Source of the DNA: Paenibacillus odorifer
Lineage (GTDB): Bacteria > Bacillota > Bacilli > Paenibacillales > Paenibacillaceae
DNA: 64,000 bases
Direction: 5' to 3'
NCBI RefSeq assembly: GCF_000758725.1
Contig: NZ_CP009428.1
Coordinates: 5,270,001-5,334,000 of the forward strand
Shown here: positions 54,048-62,646 of the stretch, one piece after another
Layout of the letters: every line of letters starts with the position of its first letter
How positions within the stretch are numbered: position 1 is the first letter of the stretch
Notes under the pieces: model-generated
Database searches by the model: none
Seen by the model: the letters and a program-made list of their open reading frames with translations, nothing else
Told to the model about the DNA's origin: nothing
Made by a program: the position numbers and the translations under genes

Positions 54048-55139
54048 CCAGCGCCGCTCAATATGAATTCTGCGTCCCATCAATTGATGATACATCTGTA
54101 GAAATCTGTCTGCATACAGCTCAGAGGATAGGTTAGTCCGGATATGCCATTCTCCATTCATCCTGATTCTGGCCCGTAGTTCTGGATCATTCATTAAGGA
54201 TAGAGCAGCAACCACAGCTTCATCCAGCTGCCCTCTAGTGTATATTTTTCCAGTGTGATTGTTAATGACGAGTCTACGAACGCCGTCTGAATCTGTAGTA
54301 AGTACAGGACAACGGCACAACATCGCCTCAGCAACCGCGTATCCAAACCCTTCCAAAATAGAGGTAGAAAGGAGCAAACCTCCCGAATCACCAATAATAC
54401 TCATATAATCTGCCATTTGCTCATGAGGAATATTGGAATACGAAATCAACCGTGAAGAAATCCCCGTCTCAGCTACAAATTGATCAAAGCTTTCTTTTTG
54501 CTCTGGATCAAACAAAGTATCATCCTGAAAAATCCATAAATAAAGTTCGGGATGGATCGCCAGCAGCCTTTGCCCGATTTGCAGAAATTCCCGCCAATTC
54601 TTATTCGTTTGAATGCGTCCTACCCAGCCGAGGATAGGGAAACTTTTCGCGGGATAATTGGTATATCCAAACTGATCGCAATCGATCGGATCATCAAAAC
54701 AATATTGTGGAATGGTTGGAAATCCGCCTTTGAAAAGCGCCTGCAAATGGGTTGTTTCTGGATACAGCAGTGCATCGGTGAGCCTGTAAATGCGCTCTGT
54801 AAAATTATTAACGACCTGCTCAGCTTCATCTAAGGTGCCTAAACCCTGCACTTCAAAAACAAGCGGCCCTTTATACCCGAACCCTCGAATCCGCTCTGCT
54901 AAGTTAATATCCGTACACACTACAATTAAGTCAAAAGCTTCACGAGCAAGCATTGCCCTGATCTCGTCATCGCTATTGGTAATATGCGTTTGAATGTTAC
55001 GGATATTCTGCTGTCCTTTTCCATGGTGTGTATACAGTAAATGGCACTCTACACCGCGAGCATGTAACGCTTGGCAGCGAACTCGGTTCAGGGTTTGCAT
55101 ACCTCCACTCGGGTTATAAAAAGTGAACAAAATCTTCAT
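54042..55139 (-). CDS. Glycosyltransferase family 4 (GT-B fold), 365 aa
   Basis: MKILFTFYNPSGGMQTLNR starts the first Rossmann domain; the second has ILGWVGRIQTNKNWREFLQI and the donor-binding EGFGYAVAEAMLCRCPVLTT (about 268-287) with the E-x7-E motif of retaining GT4 enzymes. Start ATG 55139; a GTG nine bases upstream is less likely. Lies 26 bases downstream of the GT2 gene, so the two form an operon, probably making one glycan. Acceptor unknown. Confidence 0.9.
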   Translation of the reverse strand: MKILFTFYNPSGGMQTLNRVRCQALHARGVECHLLYTHHGKGQQNIRNIQTHITNSDDEIRAMLAREAFDLIVVCTDINLAERIRGFGYKGPLVFEVQGLGTLDEAEQVVNNFTERIYRLTDALLYPETTHLQALFKGGFPTIPQYCFDDPIDCDQFGYTNYPAKSFPILGWVGRIQTNKNWREFLQIGQRLLAIHPELYLWIFQDDTLFDPEQKESFDQFVAETGISSRLISYSNIPHEQMADYMSIIGDSGGLLLSTSILEGFGYAVAEAMLCRCPVLTTDSDGVRRLVINNHTGKIYTRGQLDEAVVAALSLMNDPELRARIRMNGEWHIRTNLSSELYADRFLQMYHQLMGRRIHIERRWS

Positions 55140-55165
55140 TATGATCACTCATTCGCAAATTATTT

Positions 55166-56374
55166 TTAGGTAAAAGAGGTCTTCAACAAATCATACAGAT
55201 CTGCGCTGCGAAACAGCTCATTATAATAGTGGCCTTTGGTCGATGGGACATGTCTGTGTCGAAATCCAATCAGGCTATGATCATCCGTATAGTAATTGGA
55301 AGTCGTATCCCCGCCCGTAGTTACCAAAGCTTCCAGCATGTACTCAATATCGAGCGCTCCTATAAAAACTTTTGGACCTAAAACTATCGTGAATGGAGTG
55401 GATAGTTGTTCTATAGCACTGCAAATCGCGTGTGACTCCACAGCTCCAGGCAGCCAGGCGAACGCTGTCGCAGGATGAGGTATGGTTTCCAATAGAGCCG
55501 ATGGCTGACGCGTAGTTGATAAATCCAACACCCGGCATTCATAATTGCTATACGTTTGTTCGTACAGATTCTCTATCCGCGTTATTTCATCCGCACAAGC
55601 ATTCACTACAGGATATAGAACGGTAATCATCGCCGGAATTCCTCTGCGAAACCGTGCCTGATGGCGGGTCAAATGATAGGCATATCTCCATCTACGATGA
55701 TTTTCAACCGAATGTAATTGGGCAGATACACTAAAGGTAGAATCCACACGATAATTCACCAGTTCCACCGGTATAAAGCGAATTTCACAATGTTCAGCCA
55801 GTCTCAGCCAGTAATCATAATCCTCCACCGGTTCCATTCCATAAGCTCCAACAAGCTTCGCAATCTGTGCTTTGTACATAAAAGAAACGCCAATAAGCGA
55901 GTAATCCAGCAATCTCTCTTTAGGCTGTGACTGATAATTACGCTGAGTAGCTAATTGATGTTCGTTATGAAGAAACCTTCCCTCGTTATCGATGCTTTGA
56001 AAAGAACTGTACACGATGCCTAACTCCTGTGGACCTCTAACTAGCGCCCCCCGAAGGATTTCGAGGAAACGGGGTTCATAAACATTGTCGCTGGAAACCC
56101 AACTTAGATATTGAATACTAGGCTCACTATACAAAAGATCAAAGCCGGTATTCAGTGCATGTGCTATACCCCTGTTCTGTACGTAAGAGATAACCGTTAC
56201 CCTTGGATCTTCGACAATAATGGATCTCACGAGCGGTTCCATTTCAGGTGCACCATCGATCACAACAACCAGCCGAAAATTGGTAAAAGATTGGTGTAGA
56301 ACAGACTGCAGAGCTTGCCGTAAGAACTCCGGCTTTTGGGTATACACAGGCATAACTACTCCTACATCCGCCAT
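55166..56374 (-). CDS. Glycosyltransferase family 2 (GT-A fold), 402 aa
   Basis: N-terminal GT-A domain with VGVVMPVYTQKPEFLRQALQ, QSFTNFRLVVVIDG and a Ser-Asp metal-binding motif in YLSWVSSDNVYEPRFL (about 90-105), then EPVEDYDYWLRLAEHCEIRF as the acceptor-binding part. The C-terminal 170 residues look like a second, partial GT-A unit (RRGIPAMITVLYPVVNACAD, YSNYECRVLD), so this may be a two-domain enzyme. First gene of the pair with the GT4. Acceptor not known. Confidence 0.9.
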   Translation of the reverse strand: MADVGVVMPVYTQKPEFLRQALQSVLHQSFTNFRLVVVIDGAPEMEPLVRSIIVEDPRVTVISYVQNRGIAHALNTGFDLLYSEPSIQYLSWVSSDNVYEPRFLEILRGALVRGPQELGIVYSSFQSIDNEGRFLHNEHQLATQRNYQSQPKERLLDYSLIGVSFMYKAQIAKLVGAYGMEPVEDYDYWLRLAEHCEIRFIPVELVNYRVDSTFSVSAQLHSVENHRRWRYAYHLTRHQARFRRGIPAMITVLYPVVNACADEITRIENLYEQTYSNYECRVLDLSTTRQPSALLETIPHPATAFAWLPGAVESHAICSAIEQLSTPFTIVLGPKVFIGALDIEYMLEALVTTGGDTTSNYYTDDHSLIGFRHRHVPSTKGHYYNELFRSADLYDLLKTSFT

Positions 56375-56476
56375 GATTTTTTACCTCTCTCTACATTGGA
56401 GTATAAAAACAGTATATTTTGATTCCTCCCATCTGACTGTGTGAATGCCCTTAAAATACTTTATTACGCCTAAAAA

Positions 56477-56514
56477 AGCAGCAATCGCCCTATTTCTTTC
56501 AGCGACTGCTGCTT
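56477..56514 (-). terminator. Terminator after the 124-aa protein gene
   Basis: AAGCAGCA-A-TCGC / GCGA-C-TGCTGCTT stem with one mismatch; on the minus strand followed by six T. Lies 20 bases after the stop codon. Confidence 0.83.
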
Positions 56515-56533
56515 AATGGTCTAAATATTACTA

Positions 56534-56908
56534 TTATACAGGTATAGAAAGAGCGGTAATCTCCGTCATTTCAGATTGAAGCACCCGCTGATCGGTAACT
56601 AGATTTCCGAACTCATCCAGCCCATAAACAGAGGTGACTACTTCTGCCAAAGGATAAGGACTACTAATTTGCACCTCGTAAGCCAGATTCCCCCCAATGA
56701 AAAACTCTCTAATATCAGAACTCTTTGCAGGAACGAAATAACCTGTGACATAAAGCGGGGTAAGAGCTGGCAAGGAATATGGAACACCGAAGACTTCGAC
56801 AATCATCATTGCACTCGCATTACTTGTGTTACGAACACTGACCACTACATTACTCGCTGCAGTACCAGTTGCTCTCGTATTCGTAATAAGACCTGTTGTA
56901 TAAGGCAT
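56534..56908 (-). CDS. Beta-rich hypothetical protein, 124 aa
   Basis: Not recognised. MPYTTGLITNTRATGTAASN is followed by alternating hydrophobic strands (VVVSVRNTSNASAMMIVEVF, PALTPLYVTGYFVPA) in a small Ser/Thr/Asn-rich beta domain. No signal peptide or membrane segment. Start ATG 56908 after GAGGAG; an extension upstream of 13 residues overlaps the ribosome-binding site. Divergent to the propeller protein gene, and upstream of a glycosyltransferase pair; it could be a surface protein modified by these enzymes, which is only an inference. Confidence 0.75.
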   Translation of the reverse strand: MPYTTGLITNTRATGTAASNVVVSVRNTSNASAMMIVEVFGVPYSLPALTPLYVTGYFVPAKSSDIREFFIGGNLAYEVQISSPYPLAEVVTSVYGLDEFGNLVTDQRVLQSEMTEITALSIPV

Positions 56909-57075
56909 TTTCTCACTCCTCCTCTTGGTTTCTATCAACTTATTCAACAGCTAGCTTATAGTTGTGAGGCAAGAGGAGGGGTTAACACGTGGAATAATAG
57001 CCAAATAGACAGGTATACAGTTCCTTTCCCGCTTTTTTCATAACATAGATTAAAGATGAAAAAGGAGAGGTGACA

Positions 57076-58320
57076 ATGACCAATTTCAATTTTCAGGTCA
57101 CTACAGGTTTGCCACCAAAGTTTGAACCCTATGTTGCTGTGAATCTGCTTATTCCCGGGATCATGATTGCTGTAGCTGTAGACACTACAACCGGAGTTCC
57201 ATTAATAGGGATGTATCGCTCGTTAGATGGCGGTGCCAACTGGTCACAAGCTTTACTGCCTCTGCCTCCAGGATTTACAGGGGCCGAAGCACCTGCTGTT
57301 GCGTACTCCTTTCCGAATACATTTGCCATTTCTGCACATGCTTTTCCAGGCGCTTCAGACGGAACAACTATATTCTATATTTCCACCAACAATGGTACTA
57401 ATTTCAGCAGCCCTGTAATTGTAAGTAGCGGGTATGGAACCTACATTAATAATGACGAAACAAATATCACAATCGATGTAGGACAATCTAGCCCATATTT
57501 AGGAAATATCTATGTTTCTTACAATCATCAGTTCAATGTAGCTAACGGAGGTAACTCGACAGCTTTTCTTAGTCGATCTCGTGATAATGGAGCCACATGG
57601 GACACTCCCATCCTGCTTTCCAGTGAAGCTAATCAGGTAGAACGTCCCGATGTAGCTGTGGATTTGATAGGCAGCGTGTATGGAGCATGGATTACGACAA
57701 ATCCGGAATTCCGATTTGTGATCAGAACTTCTTTGGATGGTGGAACAACGTTTGGCGCCCCTGTTCTTGTGTCCACGATCGTACCTGTGCCCATAGTCCT
57801 GCCCGTTCCCGGCTATGCTTTTCGGGTCTTAACATTTGCGAATATTTCAACCGATCGATCAGTCGGACCCTTTACCAACCGTGTGTATACCATCTGGCAG
57901 GATTTCCGCCAAGGGTACTCTGATGTATTCATGTCCATTTCAAACGACAGGGGCATGACTTGGAGCACTCCCGTTAGTATTACCGGTGCACCCGCGGGAT
58001 CTCAGAACTTTTTTCCTGCGATCGATGTCGACCCTTTGACGGGCGTAGTAAATGTGATCTATTACAGCAATCAGGTTAACGGATTTTTGCTAGATGTATA
58101 TGTTGCGCGATCCATTAACGGTGGACAGACATTTACCAACACTAGAATAACTAACGTTTCCTTCGATCCGAATGCTGGAGGTACAGGACCTGTAACCTTA
58201 ATAGGGGATTATATTGATATCACTTCCGTTCCGCCTGGAGGATATATCGGCGTATGGACAGATACTAGTCCGGGAACACAGACTATTTTTGCGGGATATT
58301 CCGATGTAGTTATTACTTGA
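57076..58320 (+). CDS. Asp-box beta-propeller protein (sialidase/BNR-like), 414 aa
   Basis: Six Asp-box motifs of the type S-x-D-x-G-x-T-W: SLDGGANWS, STNNGTNFS, SRDNGATWD, SLDGGTTFG, SNDRGMTWS, SINGGQTFT, spread at about 50-60-residue spacing. This makes a six-bladed propeller of the sialidase/BNR superfamily. No arginine triad was located, so it need not be a sialidase. No signal peptide: it may be cytosolic or exported by another route, for example as a spore-surface protein. Start ATG 57076 after AAAGGAGAGG, not the GTG six bases upstream. Confidence 0.85.
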   Translation: MTNFNFQVTTGLPPKFEPYVAVNLLIPGIMIAVAVDTTTGVPLIGMYRSLDGGANWSQALLPLPPGFTGAEAPAVAYSFPNTFAISAHAFPGASDGTTIFYISTNNGTNFSSPVIVSSGYGTYINNDETNITIDVGQSSPYLGNIYVSYNHQFNVANGGNSTAFLSRSRDNGATWDTPILLSSEANQVERPDVAVDLIGSVYGAWITTNPEFRFVIRTSLDGGTTFGAPVLVSTIVPVPIVLPVPGYAFRVLTFANISTDRSVGPFTNRVYTIWQDFRQGYSDVFMSISNDRGMTWSTPVSITGAPAGSQNFFPAIDVDPLTGVVNVIYYSNQVNGFLLDVYVARSINGGQTFTNTRITNVSFDPNAGGTGPVTLIGDYIDITSVPPGGYIGVWTDTSPGTQTIFAGYSDVVIT

Positions 58321-58343
58321 TTGGGGCTGGCTGCCCACATCAT

Positions 58344-58381
58344 AAAAAGTCTATTGCCGGGGATTAGGCGATAGGCTTTTT
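58344..58381 (+). terminator. Terminator of the propeller protein gene
   Basis: AAAAAGTCTATTGCC / GGCGATAGGCTTTTT stem with two mismatches, ending in T-run. 24 bases past the stop. Confidence 0.85.
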
Positions 58382-58524
58382 AGTGCAGGTAATGAAAAAG
58401 AAAATATTTTCATGAACTTGAACGCTGTTACGCTGAGCTTTCGCATCCGCATCATCGCCGATTCCCACTCTGGCAAGATCCATAGCATACTGGGCTTTGA
58501 TATTACATATGTTCGATTTTTCAG

Positions 58525-58710
58525 TTAAAAAACCTTCTCTAATAAAGATCCAAAAGCATAACCAAATTCATATGTATTTCTTACCAGACTCTCCATTCCC
58601 TGAACTAATAACGTGACGCCCTTAAGCATTAGAGTAAAAATAAATATCACACCAAACATTCGAAATACTCCCATTCCTTTCTCGTGCCTCCAACGATAAT
58701 TCTTGCCCAT
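58525..58710 (-). CDS. Small membrane protein, 61 aa
   Basis: Not recognised. A basic N-terminus (MGKNYRWRHEKG) precedes one hydrophobic helix (MFGVIFIFTLMLKGVTLLVQ, about 17-36) and an amphipathic end. Start ATG 58710 after GAGGTG; the ATG 15 bases upstream lies in the ribosome-binding site. Isolated, with about 150 bases of empty sequence on its right. Confidence 0.65.
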   Translation of the reverse strand: MGKNYRWRHEKGMGVFRMFGVIFIFTLMLKGVTLLVQGMESLVRNTYEFGYAFGSLLEKVF

Positions 58711-58963
58711 TTTAAAACACCTCATTTTGAGTATTATTATGTTAACTACGTCTCATTACGGGCTCCTATGTATTTCACATCATCCGTATAAAATCTTCTT
58801 ACTAGAATACTAGATTTGGAACATTATGTATACCAATGCAGAGGTCATCGGGTGATTTCTGCCTTCTCATAAGTAAATAAGCACAAATGTTCGCATATAA
58901 AGAATAATAGTGTTAAAATGAAGTTATACTATTCCTAAACTAAAGCCTAAGGAGTCTTGCCAA

Positions 58964-59407
58964 ATGAGTCAAAGAGTTGCCTACAATGAAGTTGCACCTG
59001 AGGGTATGAAAATCATGATGGATATGGAGATGTACACCAAAAAATCTACGATTAATCGGACTACAAGAGAACTTATCAAAATCAGAGTTTCTCAAATTAA
59101 CGGATGTGCTTTCTGCATAGATATGCATACATCCGAAGCTCGTAAAATGGGTGAAACCGAACAACGAATTTATTGTTTAAATGTTTGGGAGGAATGTACT
59201 TTTTATACACCTGAAGAGAAGGTTGCTCTCGAACTATCTGAGCATATTACGCTAATCCCTTCCAAAAGAGTTCCTGATGAGCTATATAAACGAGTACGTG
59301 AACAATACGATGAGAAGCAATATATTGATCTTGTACTGGTCATTAATCAAATCAACAGTTGGAACAGAATTTCTATTGCAATGGGAAATACACCCGCAGA
59401 ACAATAA
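58964..59407 (+). CDS. Carboxymuconolactone decarboxylase/AhpD-family protein, 147 aa
   Basis: Redox-active CxxC with a downstream histidine: SQINGCAFCIDMHTSEARKM (cysteines at about 47 and 50, His 54), the AhpD-like signature of small CMD proteins involved in peroxide or thiol metabolism. TREL and the C-terminal QYIDLVLVINQINSWNRISI are also typical. Stand-alone gene with its own terminator. Substrate unknown. Confidence 0.9.
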   Translation: MSQRVAYNEVAPEGMKIMMDMEMYTKKSTINRTTRELIKIRVSQINGCAFCIDMHTSEARKMGETEQRIYCLNVWEECTFYTPEEKVALELSEHITLIPSKRVPDELYKRVREQYDEKQYIDLVLVINQINSWNRISIAMGNTPAEQ

Positions 59408-59419
59408 TTACCCTCAAAG

Positions 59420-59441
59420 AACACCTTAGGGTGTTTTTTTT
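59420..59441 (+). terminator. Terminator of the CMD gene
   Basis: AACACC/GGTGTT stem with a TTAG loop followed by eight or more T. Confidence 0.85.
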
Positions 59442-59493
59442 ATTCTCCGCTCCGTACGTTCCACGGCTCCGTTGATATATAAATTATCTCATT

Positions 59494-59533
59494 AAAATGC
59501 CCTGCCAGTATAATTACTAGCAAGGCATTTTTT
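59494..59533. terminator. Terminator of the MarR-type gene
   Basis: AAATGCC-C-TGC / GCA-A-GGCATTT stem with a 14-base loop, ending in T6 on the plus strand and TTTTAATG on the minus strand. Lies 42 bases beyond the MarR stop. Confidence 0.7.
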
Positions 59534-59574
59534 CATGCGATCGCGTTGGGTTAGTTCAATAACAATTGCTGATT

Positions 59575-60027
59575 TTAGTACTCTCTTTTATTTCCCTTCT
59601 TTACGTATTCCCACTCAACCTCAACATTTTTCCTAACTCTTTGCAAGAGTTGAAACAATACTTCCGTTTCTTTTTCAGATAATCCTGCTAACGCAACCAA
59701 GTCGGTATGTTCCCCTTCTCTCTTCAGAAAAGAATAGGCTTGTTTACCTTTTTCAGTTGTGAATAACCTTTTTATTTTTTTGTTCGTTTCATCGTCTTTC
59801 TTTTCAATAAAACCTTGGATTTCAAGTTTCTGAATCGCACGCGCTGCTGTTGTTCGGTCCACCTTTATCATTTCTGACAGCTTTTCTTGAATAATACCTG
59901 GATTCTCATATATCCGGACCAGATATAAATACTGCCCCTTTGTAAGCTCTAATTCCTTGAACTCTATATTACTTATGGAATCTAATGCCCTCGCTATCAT
60001 TCCAACTTCACGAAGTATCTCCTTCAT
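59575..60027 (-). CDS. MarR-family transcription regulator, 150 aa
   Basis: Winged-helix regulator: LTKGQYLYLVRIYENPGIIQ, LSEMIKVDRTTAARAIQKLE (recognition helix) and FIEKKDDETNKKIKRLFTTE (wing). Divergent from the GNAT/YczE gene pair, with a 26-bp near-perfect palindrome between them at its own start. Likely represses itself and probably the divergent genes. Ligand unknown. Confidence 0.93.
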   Translation of the reverse strand: MKEILREVGMIARALDSISNIEFKELELTKGQYLYLVRIYENPGIIQEKLSEMIKVDRTTAARAIQKLEIQGFIEKKDDETNKKIKRLFTTEKGKQAYSFLKREGEHTDLVALAGLSEKETEVLFQLLQRVRKNVEVEWEYVKKGNKREY

Positions 60028-60046
60028 TCAATCACCTACCAGTTCC

Positions 60047-60072
60047 AATAATGTTGTATTTACAACAATATT
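60047..60072. promoter_or_regulatory. Probable MarR operator
   Basis: AATAATGTTGTA-TT-TACAACAATATT: two 12-base arms that match except at one position, around a TT centre. It starts 20 bases upstream of the MarR start codon, where it would cover that gene's transcription start. Confidence 0.75.
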
Positions 60073-60155
60073 GATTATATATATACTTATAATTGTCGTT
60101 AATTCATTATGACGTTTTTCCTAAAAAAAACAAATACAGAATGGAGTAAGCAAGA

Positions 60156-60602
60156 ATGAATCTTAAAAGAATTACACTAATCGAGGAACTTGAAGCTGCA
60201 TTTTCAATAAGAAAAAAAGTATTTGTTGAGGAACAAGGCGTACCCCTTAATGATGAATTTGATGAATTCGATACGCTGAATGGAGAATGTGAGCATGTTC
60301 TCGCCTATTATGATGGGCAACCAGTTGCCACAGGAAGGATCCGCTTTCTTGATGGATTAGGTAAGTTAGAGCGTATTTGCATCCTAGAACCTTATCGTAA
60401 ATTTGGAATTGGGAAAAAAATTATTTCTGCATTAGAAGAGATCGTGGTTGAAAAGGGGCATCAAAAGGTTAAATTGCACGGGCAAACTCAGGCAGAGGGG
60501 TTCTATAAGAAACTTGGTTATCGGGCTTCATCTACTGAATTTATGGAGGATGGCATCCCTCATCTTTTAATGATTAAAGATCTTTCTGCTTCAATAGAAT
60601 GA
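60156..60602 (+). CDS. GNAT acetyltransferase, YjcF-like, 148 aa
   Basis: IRKKVFVEEQGVPLNDEFDE (about 17-36) and LERICILEPYRKFGIGKKII (about 74-93) are typical of the YjcF/ElaA group; the second contains the acetyl-CoA pyrophosphate loop. Substrate unknown. First gene of a pair with a YczE-like membrane protein, whose start overlaps its end by 4 bases. Divergent to the MarR gene and probably controlled by it. Confidence 0.9.
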   Translation: MNLKRITLIEELEAAFSIRKKVFVEEQGVPLNDEFDEFDTLNGECEHVLAYYDGQPVATGRIRFLDGLGKLERICILEPYRKFGIGKKIISALEEIVVEKGHQKVKLHGQTQAEGFYKKLGYRASSTEFMEDGIPHLLMIKDLSASIE

Positions 60603-61243
60603 AGAAGTTTAGTGTAACTACGTTTTCCATTTTCACTTGCGGAATTTTCATCTTAACCCTAGGCGTTTCACTAACAATAATCTCCGATCTTGGAGCGTCA
60701 CCTTTTGATGCACTTTTAGTCGGTCTATCCCAAAATGTCGGTCTTACAGTAGGCAGTTGGGAAGTGCTGATCGCATGCCTATTGATTGGATGTAATTCAT
60801 GTTTATCCAAGCAAAGACCAGAATTATTAGGGTTGGTAACTGCATTTATAGCAGGCATTGGTATCGATATGTGGCTTTTTTTGTTAAACAATCTGATCGA
60901 GCCTAATCTGTGGATCAGTAAAATCGCCTTTTATGGTTTAGGCTTAATCGCAATTGGATTAGGTACATCCATTTATTTGTACGCAAATTTCGCACCGATT
61001 CCAGTGGACCGACTAACATTAGTACTGCAAACGATAACTAGGCTTAGTATACTATTTACTAAAACAATCATTTATCTGGTTTTCTTATTTGCCGCCATTA
61101 TTTTCAATGGGCCTATTGGGATTGGCACTCTACTTACCATTTGTTTAGGCGGCTTAATTCTTAATTACTTTATGCCACTTATACAGAAAGCCTTGGACCG
61201 ATTGCTACAACATACAACAGCGGACTCCGCTAAAGAAATATGA
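60599..61243 (+). CDS. YczE/YitT-like membrane protein, 214 aa
   Basis: Five or six membrane segments; LTIISDLGASPFDALLVGLS (about 25-44) is the signature of this group. Starts at the ATGA overlap with the upstream GNAT gene. Function unknown; in Bacillus YczE is linked to surfactin/bacillaene production. Probably part of the MarR-controlled pair. Confidence 0.88.
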   Translation: MKKFSVTTFSIFTCGIFILTLGVSLTIISDLGASPFDALLVGLSQNVGLTVGSWEVLIACLLIGCNSCLSKQRPELLGLVTAFIAGIGIDMWLFLLNNLIEPNLWISKIAFYGLGLIAIGLGTSIYLYANFAPIPVDRLTLVLQTITRLSILFTKTIIYLVFLFAAIIFNGPIGIGTLLTICLGGLILNYFMPLIQKALDRLLQHTTADSAKEI

Positions 61244-61285
61244 TATATAGAGCAAACCATAATCTTATCATTGGGAGTGAATAAT

Positions 61286-61741
61286 ATGGAGATTAGAATC
61301 GATAACTTAACCGGAACCGAAATCATAGCATTGATCAGTGAACATCTGCAGAGCATGTTTGAGCAATCCCCGCCAGAGAGTGTACATGCGTTGAATTTAG
61401 ATAAATTAAAAACACCTGAAATTACCTTCTGGAGCGCCTGGGAGCAGGGCGAACTCTTAGGTTGCGGTGCTCTTAAAGACCTGGGTAGCCATCATGGTGA
61501 AATCAAATCCATGCGTACTTCTACCAAGCATCTTAGGAAGGGCATTGCATCTAAAATGCTTGCCCATATCATTAAGGAAGCTAAGCAACAAGGCTATCGG
61601 CGGCTGAGCTTAGAAACCGGATCCACTGAAGGGTTCGAAGCAGCTAGAAAATTATATGAACAATATGGATTTGAATACTGCAGTCCGTTTGCAGATTACA
61701 TTGAAGACCCCTATAGTGTTTTTATGACGAAAGAATTATAA
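61286..61741 (+). CDS. GNAT acetyltransferase, 151 aa
   Basis: GELLGCGALKDLGSHHGEIK (beta-4 and following loop) and KHLRKGIASKMLAHIIKEAK (acetyl-CoA loop) mark a family of small GNATs; the C-terminal GSTEGFEAARKLYEQYGFEY is typical. Start ATG 61286 after GGGAG; a TTG 15 bases upstream would include the ribosome-binding site. 42 bases after the YczE-like gene, so perhaps co-transcribed. Substrate unknown. Confidence 0.9.
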   Translation: MEIRIDNLTGTEIIALISEHLQSMFEQSPPESVHALNLDKLKTPEITFWSAWEQGELLGCGALKDLGSHHGEIKSMRTSTKHLRKGIASKMLAHIIKEAKQQGYRRLSLETGSTEGFEAARKLYEQYGFEYCSPFADYIEDPYSVFMTKEL

Positions 61742-61760
61742 GCACTATGGAGATGCTAAT

Positions 61761-61853
61761 TTGACTACTAATCAATGGATACCGATTCTCGCAGCGTTCA
61801 TCGGAGCCTCTTGCTGCTGGATCGCGCTCTTTAATAAGCGTAAGAACAAATAG
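61761..61853 (+). CDS. Possible 30-aa membrane peptide
   Basis: A TTG-started frame of 30 codons with a GGAG ribosome-binding site 8 bases upstream encodes a peptide with one hydrophobic helix (WIPILAAFIGASCCWIALF) and a basic tail (NKRKNK). This arrangement resembles many tiny bacterial membrane proteins. It lies in the 190-base gap between the GNAT gene and cymR. Expression is unproven. Confidence 0.45.
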   Translation: MTTNQWIPILAAFIGASCCWIALFNKRKNK

Positions 61854-61870
61854 AATCGCAGATAAAAAAA

Positions 61871-61888
61871 GACTCCCAAATGGGAGCC
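61871..61888 (-). terminator. Terminator of cymR
   Basis: CTCCC/GGGAG short stem with AAAT loop, preceded by G and followed on the minus strand by TCTTTTTTTATC. Lies 45 bases after the stop codon. Confidence 0.75.
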
Positions 61889-61932
61889 TAAACGTTGACA
61901 CATTTTTTTTTGGAATATCTTTCATTCGAGGA

Positions 61933-62352
61933 CTAAATATAAAACATGTAATTGTCAGCCAAACTCTCTTCTTTGTAGTTAATCAAATCATAAAGTGTTG
62001 TGGAATCCAGCACATCGGCAATGCTGTCACGAATACGCAACCATAAATCCCGTTTCGCTGCATCGTCCTCTTCCGTGAAGTCTACAGGAGAGATAGGGCC
62101 CTCCAGCACACGGATGATATCACCGGCAGTGATAGCGTTCGCCTCACGCGACAAAATGTATCCGCCATATGCTCCACGAATACTTTTTACAAGCCCTGCA
62201 TTGCGCAGAGGAGCAATTAGTTGCTCCAGATAATGCTCGGAAAGACCATTTTTCTCAGCGATACTCTTAAGTGAAGTTGGTCCTTCACCAAATTTCAGTG
62301 CAAGCTCCATCATAATTGTTAGTCCGTAACGACCTTTGGTTGATATTTTCAA
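61933..62352 (-). CDS. cymR: Rrf2-family regulator, CymR-like, 139 aa
   Basis: MKISTKGRYGLTIMMELALK and SEHYLEQLIAPLRNAGLVKS, then RGAYGGYILSRE, are the Rrf2 winged-helix motifs, with no FeS-binding cysteines. In Bacillus CymR represses cysteine and sulfur genes with CysK as partner and lies next to yrvO-mnmA. Here it stands divergent to mnmA. The pair position supports the CymR call over IscR. Confidence 0.9.
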   Translation of the reverse strand: MKISTKGRYGLTIMMELALKFGEGPTSLKSIAEKNGLSEHYLEQLIAPLRNAGLVKSIRGAYGGYILSREANAITAGDIIRVLEGPISPVDFTEEDDAAKRDLWLRIRDSIADVLDSTTLYDLINYKEESLADNYMFYI

Positions 62353-62646
62353 AGGGGCACCTCTTTCAGTTTAATGTCTGATTATTGTATACTATTGATT
62401 CGGCAAGTCATTTTGATTGTCATATCAAGGTATTCCGATAATTACTCTCAGTTTATGTTATCATATCCGAAGTCACAAATGAAATGGTAAACGAAACATT
62501 TTACGAGAATGTTCACCCCAGGTGGACATTTTGTTGTTTCCAGTCTCTTATTTCAGAGGTTTAGAGTAGACAGGTATGTTATAATACATTTTGAGCCGGG
62601 TGTTCCATGAATGACCGGTATTTTGGGTACAGAAATGGTGATTACG

